Positions 24,230 to 34,700 of a stretch of 64,000 bases of DNA are shown piece after piece. Source of the DNA: Silene latifolia (lineage: Eukaryota; Streptophyta; Magnoliopsida; Caryophyllales; Caryophyllaceae); contig NC_133526.1 of assembly GCF_048544455.1 (NCBI RefSeq), forward strand, positions 7,456,001 through 7,520,000. Reading direction: 5' to 3'. Position 1 is the first letter of the stretch. The number at the start of each line of letters is the position of its first letter. The notes beneath the pieces were generated by a model. The model was not told the origin of the DNA. It saw nothing but the letters and a program-made list of their open reading frames with translations, and did not search any database. The position numbers and the translations under genes are program-made.

Positions 24230-25300
24230 TTTTTATTTAGGATTTTAATTTTGTTTTAAATTCTGTACAATCTCATTTTAACCAGTGATTTTATTCAATG
24301 AATATTTGGGACAGATTAGACATACAATTGTATACATATGGAACTTAATTAGGAGTTGATATTTTTAGTGAATCCCAAAATCTTGATGATCCTTAACCAA
24401 ATGTGTCTGGGCAAAATGAACATACATCGTATGTATTATCTCAGATTTTATTTGTTTTTTGAACAAATGTATCTCAAACTTTATTTACTTTTTGAGTATA
24501 TGTGTAGTTTTTATGAGCTTATTAAAGTTTATAAGTTCGATTTTAATTTTTTTCCAACAAAACTCAAATTTAACTAAGTTTATATGTAATGTTTTTGAGC
24601 TAAATTATAATTTTTTGAGCTTAATGTTTGAGTGAATGAACTGAAATTTTATAGAAAAAACTCATAATTTTTAAAACAAAATCAAAAGTTTTATTATAAT
24701 GCTAAAAAATTATATAACTCGTGATAATACATCGAATGTAGTGTCTTCATATTTGATACATTAGAATACTCCATATTTGTTTGCATGTTTAGAACGTGTA
24801 CATGCATGCAGATCCTTGGTATTTTAAAAATATAATTTACTTATAATCGATTTTTTTTTAAGTTGGTGCATAGTTTAAGTTCTCATTTAGTTTTGATTGA
24901 TAGTTATGACTTATGAGTCCGTTTGATAAATAATAGGTGGATAAGTCGTTATATGTTTTTTAGATCACACACTTTGTAAGAGGATCTTTCACAAAAATAT
25001 TAAGAGACTATATTTTCTTAAATAATAGGCGGATAAGTTATGTATTTCCTAGATCACAAACCCTTGTGAGAGATTGTTTCTTACAAAAATATTAAAAGAC
25101 CACATTTTGTTTATTCCTTTAAGTGTCTTTCGTAATCCGTTTGTTATGCATACACGTTTGTTAATGAGTATACAATTTATCGTAAATTGTGATAATTATA
25201 TTAATAAATCTTTTCTTGTTATATGTATCCATTTTATTACTTTTGATATCAAATTTAATTCAAATTTAAAAAAAGATCTCAACAGAATATATAATGAGAG
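24230..25300. other. AT-rich divergent intergenic region
   Basis: Low-complexity AT-rich DNA. 24575-24740 resembles the flanks of the fold-back element at 4250-5350. A pair of similar segments (about 24940-25020 and 25020-25100: aataataggtggataagt, agatcaca) suggests a local duplication. No gene was seen. Confidence 0.35.
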
Positions 25301-26015
25301 ACCGTTTGAAAGGAAATCTACTATATTTCGGGTTTCGGGTCAACTTTGGGTGACCTGTTATCGGGTTACTTCGAGTCGGGTCACTTTCGGGTATGGGTCT
25401 TGTTGGGTCGGGTCGCTTCCGGGTTAATTGTTAAAACATTTAGTTATTACTATTTTTGATAAAGAAATACGGAGTACTATTTTGCAAATTTAACTATTTA
25501 TTAGGGACGATTCTATCTAATACTCCCTCCCATCCAAACCAAAGGCTAATAATTGTTTTATCACACTTGCCTAGACATGTTTTGCAACGTGAATATCTTT
25601 AGTTATACATTATTAAAAATTATAAAAATTTGATATTCTTATAGAATTCATGACGATAAATCAAACAAGATCTCACATGACTATATTTTGTCTTATAGAT
25701 TAAGAATAATATCGAAGATTCCCTACAACCATGAATAGTGCCAAAAAACAAGTGTTACCTTTGGTTTGGATGGGAGGGAGCAGAACTTTATTTTGATGTA
25801 TATAAATTAATATGACTTAGTATTAATTTGTCGTTTGGTCATTTTGGATCGGGTCAGTTATGGGTCGGGTTAAATCAAAATTCGGGTTGGATCTAGTTCG
25901 AATCGGGTCAGTTCGGGTTTCGGATCAAGCAATTAAGTTAAGGTCACTTTTGAATCTCAGGTCAACCTTATCAAGTCGAGTCATTCGTATCGCATCAACT
26001 TTGCCAAGTCTAGCT
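25300..26015. mobile_element. Degenerate hAT-like element rich in CGGGTC, split by a Stowaway MITE
   Basis: Repeats of cgggtcg and tcgggtt occur at 25320-25435 and 25845-26000, on both sides of an intact Stowaway element. The right end tttgccaagtcta resembles the one at 9890. No target duplication was found, so the outer borders are uncertain. Confidence 0.4.
25523..25780. mobile_element. Stowaway MITE
   Basis: Nearly perfect inverted ends ctccctcccatccaaaccaa and ttggtttggatgggagggag define a 258-bp element. TA precedes the left end; the right TA is lost (ca). It is well preserved and therefore younger than the repeat it lies in. Confidence 0.8.
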
Positions 26016-26199
26016 ACAAGCCACAAGACACACGCCTAGAAATAAGTAGAAGGTATCTTGTGGTAGCTAGTGTAGTAGTGTGTTACACATACAACACAAT
26101 GACCACCACAAAGCCACAAGCCATACAAATAAATAACCAAGCTCAAAGCAACATAGTGGTAGGCTGGTAGCATAAAGGTAGGCCTTACAAACAGAAGAC

Positions 26200-28387
26200 A
26201 TGAGCGCACCTATTCTACCCATTTCACCATCCACCATTTTTCAGGCTCAATCAACCTCCATTACTAATTCCCAAACTACTTATATCCCACCCTTTTTATT
26301 TCCCTTTAACAGAAAATCTTCCTCTGTCTCCTTTGCATCGGTCTCATCCGAATCGCCAGCTTCGGAACTCCAAAAGCCCGAGATTGAACTTGAGTTTGTT
26401 GGGGTACTCTACAAACTTACTAATTCTCCAATTATTTCCAACTATTTCATGTTTTGGAACTTTAAGATGTTTTTGACGAATATATCCATCCGTCTTAAGA
26501 GAGACTAGCTGTTATTTTTAAGCTCGATCAGTTTTGAGAAGCATATTTTTAGTATTTCTAATTTTGTTAAATGTTTGTTTTGTAATAGCCGAAAGCGGGA
26601 AATGATGGATTGTATCCGGTTGATAATGCAAAAGCAGTGAGTGGTGATAAATTGCTGAGGAATATAATGTTGGATAACAAGATTGACTTGTATGCCACCT
26701 ATGTAAGTCATTTAATTTTTAAACTTGAAAATTAATACTGTATTTAGTTAACGGTTTTTCATTTTCTAATGCGTAACTTATAATTCAAAAATGTACGTAT
26801 CAGGGAAAAGTAATGAACTGTGGTGGTGGCGGAAGTTGTGGTACTTGTATTGTTGAGGTACGGATATTTCCATCTTAAACAAGAATTTGTGTGTATATAG
26901 AAAATTTGACAACAAATTAATCTGCAGATTCTTGAAGGGAAAGATCTCCTGAATGAAAGAACAAATACAGAGCTTCGATATCTAAAGAAGGCAAGCAACT
27001 TTATTAACACAATCATTAGTTGTGCCTCTTATAAGTTGGCACAATTCTTAAGAGAAACGGTCTTAGTGGTTGGACATATGATTTCATACATGATTTTAAT
27101 TTACAGAAACCAGAATCATGGAGGTTAGCTTGTCAAACTATTGTTGGGAATAAACAAAATTCGGGCAAGGTATGTTGTTATTTCATAAAATCGTTTGTCC
27201 AAATAATTATGCCGCATTCTCTTTTGTTAATCTTTTGTTAATTGTAAACCATGTTACAAGCAAGACGCTTTGTATTTTTAAATCAATTCAAAGATTTTTG
27301 GTGCTTTTTTAAGTATAGAAGAAGGGCACGGGCTAATAAAGATAACCAAGTAAAAATAATACGCCGAATAGTAACACTTCGGATAGCCTTGCCATTTGAG
27401 GACATCCTAAGTGTGGAGGTGGGGACTAACAGATAGACTCTTGCAGAGTAGAAACTGCGGATAAAAACTTCCTTGCCATTAGCACGGACACGGACACAGA
27501 CACGGACACGAGACACGGCATCCCATGAAATTTAGGACACGAGACACGTTATTTAAATTTAATAAAATATATATTTTATAGTTATATATGTGTGATTTTA
27601 TTTTTGAAAAAGTATCTGATATTAAATTTAAACAAGTGAAGGTAAAATTTGAGGTTAATTATAACTCATTCTCATTTACAAAACCAAAATCCAACTTATA
27701 ATCAGTCTGTTTCGAAATCTCATTACTCGTCTCAAGAATATCAGTTGCCCTCAATTCAACATATTTCCCCACCAAATTTAACCATATAACAATCCAAGCT
27801 ATTTAACTTAAATTCAAATTGATTCCGTTTGAATGTGTGTCCAAATACCATGGACACGGCTCAAAATACCATGGACACATGTCGGACACGTGCCCAAATA
27901 AAAGATGAAAGTTAGACACGGCTTTAGAGGTGTCCGACACGGGAAGGCCGATTAGGAAGAGTGTCCGTGCTACCTAGGCCATTTGAGGCTCCGTATTTAA
28001 ACTTTTTCTTGTTGTTGAACTGGTTTTTAAGTACAAATAGTTTAATAAAAATGTTCTAATAGAGGTTCGACCTCCTGTATGATTAAGGGGAGAATGAGAT
28101 AATGAAGTTTTTTGTCTAATGAGGCCTAAGGCCCCTACAATATATATAGAAGGAGGGGGATTCGAACTCGTAATCTATTGTCATGATAACTCCTCCGTCT
28201 TAATCATTATGTTAGGACTTATTAAGACCTCCTTGCTATGAAGTATTGAAGTTTCTTGTTTAATGTACTTAAAATAGAAAAATTGTGTTTTGTGTATATT
28301 TGACTACTTGAGTAGATGTCATTTGCTAATGGTTATGTGGTTAAATTGCAGGTTGTAGTTCAAAGGCTGCCTCAATGGAAGAAATAA
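26200..28387 (+). CDS. PNSB3: Photosynthetic NDH subcomplex B subunit 3 (NDF4), 177 aa
   Basis: Six exons: 26200-26403, 26589-26702, 26804-26857, 26928-26990, 27107-27169, 28352-28387 (534 bases). The protein is a nuclear-encoded ferredoxin-like subunit of the chloroplast NDH complex, which takes part in cyclic electron flow around photosystem I. The N-terminal 60 residues are Ser- and Pro-rich without early acidic residues, as in a transit peptide. The core reads YPVDNAKAVSGDKLLRNIM and then CGGGGSCGTC, giving cysteines at 112, 118 and 121, with a fourth at 154 (RLACQT), a 2Fe-2S-like pattern. The end VVVQRLPQWKK matches plant NDF4. Intron 4 has a GC donor (AAG|GCAAGC). Intron 5 (1.2 kb) holds a degenerate GACACGG-rich MITE. 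Confidence 0.9.
27480..27974. mobile_element. hAT-like MITE with GGACAC repeats in PNSB3 intron 5
   Basis: The ends tagcacggacacgg and gtgtccgtgctacc are inverted partners. The edges hold many ggacacg and gtgtccg copies, and the centre is AT-rich. Flanks cttgccat and taggccat share only 5 of 8 bases, so the target duplication has decayed or the border is wrong by a few bases. Confidence 0.55.
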
Positions 28388-29495
28388 CTCAAAATAGTTC
28401 TTATTGCAAACTCAACAAACTTGAGTTAGTTCTGATTGCAAAATCGACAATAACTCAAGTTATAAGTAAATAAAGTTCAAATTCTCACATAGTTTCTTTG
28501 GTTGTGTTAAACTAATGACATCATAATTATGTCATGTGATTTAAAATATAATTTTATTTGTGATTTCATCATATGATTTACACAATTTTTCTATTTTAAG
28601 TACATTTAAGGCAAATAATCATGATGATTTTAATGAGTATTGTTATTAAGGCACGATATCGGACGTTTTAGATAAATATCTCTAAATCCAATACTTGTTA
28701 TCTAAATTATCTAATACGATATGCATACAACGGAAAATTGTGGTTTGTATGATCGAAATTTAGAACATGACCATGAGACGGACATATATAGTTGTCTCAA
28801 TAATCTTAATAAGTAATCTATTCAAATACCGTATACAATATCATTGGTTGACAACAAACCTTTAAAATAAAAATAAAAAATAAGTTGGTAAGTTAAATTG
28901 GTAATAATTAAAAATCATTTATGTTAATAAAAACGATAACAAAACACTATTTTTGGTCCTCTTACAAACAAATAAATTACATTATATTTTGATTATATGA
29001 ATTAGAGATATGTTTTTTCTAACATGTGCCCTAAAAACATATATTCAGCTTTTTTGAATTGAGTATGGTATCCTTCGTTTTTTCAAAAATTAACAAGATA
29101 TCTCTCAATCCCCCAGTATTCAATCATGACCCTAAGTTTAAAAAACAATTAGGTTACTTAAAAAAAATTCCAAATGCGTAGAAGAATGACTTTTATTCCC
29201 TTGTTTAATGCTTATCACATCTTCTTTTCCATTTCAATGTTTGGTTAGAGCATTTTGGAATGAAGTTAAATATCCAATGAATTTTAATTCTATTCCAACA
29301 CCTTGAATCTCATACTCATCTTCTTTCCATAGATTCAAACTCCATATCTTTATGTTTATTTTTCCAATGAACCAAACAAGTTTTGAAAGGTATGAAGTTG
29401 AAACCTCATACTTCCATGGTTCCTCATTCCAATTAATTTCATTCCTAAGCAGCGAATCAAATGACACCTAAAGGGTTGTAAACACTGAAGACTTG
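28388..29495. other. AT-rich intergenic DNA
   Basis: 28388 to about 28500 is likely the PNSB3 3' UTR. Beyond it the DNA is AT-rich with no gene-like frame. 29190-29470 resembles the tttggtt-bounded repeat type near 45860-46440 but has no clear ends. Confidence 0.35.
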
Positions 29496-29773
29496 CAAAG
29501 CGTCTCATTATAGACGGGGATATCCGTCTATAGCTATAAACAGGTCAAACATCCACTCACTTTAAGCAAAACGGGCCAAATGTCACCACTTTAACGCGAA
29601 ACGTCACTAGTACCATTTCCATCCGATAAACTACCTGTTGTAGCTTAGGAAATGTCACTGATGACATTTGGTGTTAAGGTGGTGATATTTGGCTCGTTTT
29701 GCTTAAAGTGGGTGGATATTTGGCCCGTCTATAACTATAGATGAATATGCGCCGTCTATAATAATAATTTGTG
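29496..29773. mobile_element. Mutator-like MITE, copy 2
   Basis: A perfect 9-bp duplication gaagacttg flanks this 278-bp element (29487-29495, 29774-29782). The ends caaagcgtctcattatagac and the inverse of gtctataataataatttgtg match the family at 2977, 32715 and 62656. The interior is symmetrical, with two inverted copies of ttaagcaaaacgggccaaat-like sequence, so the element can fold along most of its length. Confidence 0.85.
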
Positions 29774-30021
29774 GAAGACTTGGGCTTACAGAAGAGTTAA
29801 ACAATGTTGGCGTAGATACTAGATAGGCATAAAAGGTCTAACTTATATAGGTCATATTTAGATTCTTACTTAATATTTTAAAAACATTCACAATCGCAAA
29901 GATCAATAACTTTATTACCATTATAAAAAAAATTCTATATTAGTTTCTCCTTATATAAAAAGAAAAGATAAAAAAGACCATTTAAAAAATGTCGATAACA
30001 TTACTCCTCACATAGTACGGA

Positions 30022-30296
30022 GCAACCATGGTCAAACGGGATAGTCGTGCCTGATAAAGGTAGACCCGGAACCGATCTAGTCTGGGTCGAGGGGCAGGTC
30101 AAGGGCAGGCCGAGTCACCAGTTGAACATTATTTTCAAATAATATCAAATCAGGGGCGTGTTGAGAGCGAGCCAGGTTGAAATTGCTCGACTCAAGCCCG
30201 ACCCTAGTTTTTGAAAGGTCTTGCCTGGCCACTAACGGATCAAGCGGGCGAGTACGGGTCCAAGTTCGGGTTGGTCCTAATGTTTGACCACCCCTA
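30022..30296. mobile_element. Degenerate hAT-like MITE with GGGTC motifs
   Basis: The right end gtttgaccacccctA and left end accatggtcaaacggg are inverted partners, and the interior repeats cgggtc and ggcaggtc. No 8-bp duplication was found, so it is worn. Confidence 0.5.
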
Positions 30297-30653
30297 GAAG
30301 GGAGTAGGAAGTAGGGGGCAAAAAGGTAGTTGTAGAATGGGACTTATAATAAGAAGACCCATTAAATAGTTGGGTCATCTTCCACACAAACCAAAACCAA
30401 AACCCCACCCAATCTGTCTGAATTTTGCAAGTTTAAACAGTAATAAACACACTCCCGCTCTCCCTCTCTCCTTCCCTTCCTCACATTTTCACCCTTTTCC
30501 CTTTCTTTATTATCATAATTCATATCATCTCTCTCTTTTCTTTTTTTTTTTGTTTTTTTTTTTTTGAATTTTATCTCAAATCATTTTGAACCCTAATTCA
30601 AAATCTCCAGATACCACCACCACCATCTCTGATTATTCTCAATTAGAGTTGCT

Positions 30654-30676
30654 GTGTGTGTGTGTGTGTGTGTGTG
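30654..30676 (+). repeat. (TG)n microsatellite in the CYCA2 leader
   Basis: About eleven GT units lie roughly 1 kb before the cyclin ATG, in the presumed 5' UTR or its intron. Pyrimidine-rich DNA precedes it (30440-30565). Confidence 0.9.
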
Positions 30677-31722
30677 TTTTCTAGCTTCTCTTTCTTTTAT
30701 TAATGTATGTAAGCTCAATTTCTTTTATATTTTCGTCTTTTCGCTTTTCGATTTCTGCTTCTATATTACCCACATTGTTTTTTTTATTGCTGCAAATTGG
30801 GATAGATCTATATCCTTTTTCAATTTTGTTGCCCATGTGATTTTGGTTAGTATTTGATTGAATAAGCTGAAATTATTATTTAAAATTCGGGTTTTGTTCG
30901 AATTTGAATTTTGAATTTGAACTTTTTTTTTAATAAGAGTAGGGTTTATGGGTTTAAACTTAAGATCATCTAGGTTCAAATATTATGTTACTCTCTTTGT
31001 GTAAATCATTTGTTTGCGTGTTTTATTCTTCGTGAATGGTATTTTAATCAAAGGCAAATAAATGATTAAGACGGAGGGAGTATTTTGCCTACTACCTATT
31101 TTAAAATGAAATCATTAGATCTGCTTAATGTTGGTGAATGTCATTTTAATCATTGCCTGCTTGTTTGGTTATGAATTCCAGTCTAAGTAGCATATGTTTT
31201 GGTGTAAAGGGAGCCAAAATGGCAAATTTGATGCTGACGGAATTTGAACTGAGGTTAGGAGTACCACCTCTCATGACTTTACCAACTAAGCTAATTCACA
31301 TTTGCCTAAATGGCGTACCATAGTTAGTTTATGCCTTAGGGATGCGATATTTGTCAGAAGCGCAGCCTACCGCTGTCCCATTTTCCTTGGAGGTCGCCAC
31401 AAATTAAGCTTAGAACTGTTATTGAAGCACCTATACCTCACGAATCACGGAAATTAATCTTTTGGCTATCTAGCAAGGTTTCTTCTTGCATGAGGAACCA
31501 CAATAACACTTTTTGAACATGCTTATGTATGTTAGCATCGTAGGGTGCCTTGTATGACATGGGATGGTCTTGCATTTGAGACTACCTAAATCCTTGTGTA
31601 TTCCTTCATTTGATTACAAAGTACTGAGCTGTGTTTCTAGCTTTGTTTCGCACCATTTAATTGACTGCGCATGAAATTGCAGAAGTTGAGGGTAAAGCTA
31701 AGAGCTCTTCAACAAAGTAGAT

Positions 31723-34700
31723 ATGAACAAGGAAAACATAGCTGACATCAAAGTAGGCGCCCCTCCTCTTCGGATTACTAGAGCAAGGGCTAAAGCTCTT
31801 GGTACATTGAGAGGGCAAGTCCAGAAACCTCCTAGGCCAGAACCAAGCAGATTCCTTAGAGCAAATTCAAAGAGAGTAGCATCAGATGATAACAAAATCG
31901 CAGCTCCGACTGGTAGTCTTTGGAAGAAAAGTAAAGCTACCCTTGCTGATGTTACCAATGTGTTGTGTGAGCAGTCACATGTGGCCTGTTTTAATGTTGG
32001 GAGATTTCAGGCAAGTGTATAAATCACTCTCTTATCCCAAATCATTTTGGGATTAAGGCTCTGATGTTGTTGTTGTTGTTGTATAAATCACTCTTTTAAC
32101 ACCTTGCTGCCGTGACATGTTTGTGAATCCTGAACTTGTTTCACAATTTGCTTCCTAGTTAATTTAAGCTACTCCCACCACACACTTATGCTCGCCCCAT
32201 TTCAATAAAATACTCCTCACATATATTAGAGAAATGGGGCGAACATTTATGTGCGGAGGGAGTATTATTTTTTTGCTTCGTCAAGATTACAGTGTTTTTC
32301 CAATTGACATGAGCTTTTTCTTTAGCTATTAACAACATTACCGGGGCTAGAGCAAAGGGTAGGATAGTAGGGTACGGGGATTGGATGTATGCAGCCTTGC
32401 CCTTATCCGTGTGTTAACGCAGAGAGGCTGTTTGCTTAAGACCTACAATGAAAGTTGCATCTGAAATTACATAGAATGACTGCTACTTTATGATTAAAAA
32501 AAAAGTACAGTAGCTTACTGAGCCATTTTGCCTTATTTAATCGTGATCGAGAATTGGTCATTGGAGATGGGAACAATGTTTTTCTCATAGGAAACAAATT
32601 TATATTTCGAATAAGAGTGGAGATATTTCTTTTTATTTATGTTGATTTTAGACTTGGGAGCTTCTCCTTTGTCTCAGAAGTTGCAGGAGATGTTTTCTGC
32701 TAGCTATTGTTAATCACAAATTCTCATTTGTGACGGCCGATATCCGTCACAAGCCTATGACGGGTAAAATAAAACCCATATGGGAGGATAAAGACAAATC
32801 ATTTGAGATTCCCATGCATTCTATTTTTTGTCTTATCTACCCATGTGGGTGATACTTGACCCGTCACAAGTGAGACCTATTGATTGTTAATATTTTCCTC
32901 GTTCTTGGTGCCAGAATAGCAAGCAGCTGAAGAAAGGTCCCACGAAAAAGAATGTAAAGGTGACCCCTACTGTCCCAAAAGGAATGCTGAATCACCAAGA
33001 TGATGTAAAAGAAAGAATAGCTGAAGACGTCTCGAAGTTGACAGTTAAACCTCAACATGTTAACTCTAGTTATATTGCAATAATACCCGGTGAGAATCAC
33101 GGTGAACATAAGTTTCAAGAGAATGTACAACTTCAGCCTATTTCTGAATGTACTAGAGAACAGCAAGTAGTTCCAGGGCCTCTTCAAAAAGGTATTAAGA
33201 TGGAACCCTCTGTTGATTGCCTTATTTTTAGGGTTGGTCTCTCGACCCAAACAGCAACATAATTGTTTGGTTTCAGTTTGTCCATTATATGACCTTCACT
33301 TGTGTTGCCTCTCTTCTTGAATGTTCTTAATCACTTAATGGCTCATGCTGTTCTGCGCACAAGTACATTTAAATTCCCTAACAGTTGAACCCCAAATATT
33401 TAGGTTATACTCATGACTCATTAGATAGTTTACGTCCTCCATTTTGGTGCATGTTGTCCATCAGTTTACGTTCATCCTTTGCGCGGTGGAAAGTGGATGT
33501 TGGATCCCCTACCCACAAGCATGTAATCACATTAGCATCTAGTCCATAAGCGAATGAAAACTATGTGGAGGGAGTAAAATATTCTGATAGCTAAAGTATA
33601 CCACATTACCGCTGTTAGTACAGAATAGCTCGTTTATATTAGGTCTTAACACAAATGTTAATTTCAAGTTGCGTGTTTATGTATTGGATACAGGAGAGAA
33701 AAATGAGAATGCTAGAGATTCCAATAATCTGAGTATAATAGATATTGATTTCAACCAGAAGGATCCACTAATGTGTGGTCTCTACGCTTCAGATATATAT
33801 GAACACAAGCGTGTTACGGAGGTATGATTACGTATGCTATGCCTATGGTTAGTTTATCGATCAGTAAATTGGCAAAATGTACCAATAAGATGCCGAATCA
33901 GTACTGATTCTACTAATTTATCTGGAATGAAAAGATTAGCTTAATTTGCCTAGCGATTTCACGTGTATATAGACATAGTTATGTAAGGCGGTTTTAAATT
34001 AAGGTGTTTAGAATGGGCGTCTTTTTAAGACCATTAAAACCACAAAAGAATCCCTTTTGCCTTCTAATCAGCTAGATTTTGCTCAATTGTCAAGAAGTTG
34101 TGTATTCTTGCTAATGGGATGCATAAATTCATTGAATGTTGGCTGCGTGCAGCTCAATCAGAGGCCCTCTTATGGCTATATGGAGAATATGCAGCGTGAT
34201 GTCACTCCAAGCATGAGGGGAATTCTTGTTGACTGGCTTATAGAGGTTTGTATAACCGCTTACAACTTGAAAAATCCATTTGTAGCAAGGTTGTTATATA
34301 CACTGCACCTATTAACCATGATATATTTTAAGGGTCCATGAATGGTATTATAAATGACGACTATGATTCCCTTTCTTTCATTGAATAGTAAAGAAATTCA
34401 GCACGCACTTGCATCCTTTTTTAGAGATTGATTGTTAACAGTGATGGTTCTTTGCTTGCATGTTCGTTGACATACTGCACAACTTGCATATAGGTAATAT
34501 AGACAACGTTACCCTACTTACTCATGGACTTCTGTGAAAAGCGGGTTATGTTGGGGTTGAATGTGTCCAGTCTTGCCCCTATGTTAGAAAACAGAAAGGG
34601 ACCATCACCAGTTGATTTATTAGGACAATTGTGTCGAAAGTTACACTATTGGACAATAGCTCTCCAGTACAAAAAAGTGCAATCAGTTTAGTGTTTTCTG

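Noticed and set aside
30370-30567. Possible upstream peptide before CYCA2
   Set aside because: It begins in the likely promoter and ends in a pyrimidine and poly(T) stretch; no evidence of translation.
32042-32080. TTG run as a simple microsatellite
   Set aside because: The perfect 14-bp flanking duplication shows it is the tail of an inserted SINE.
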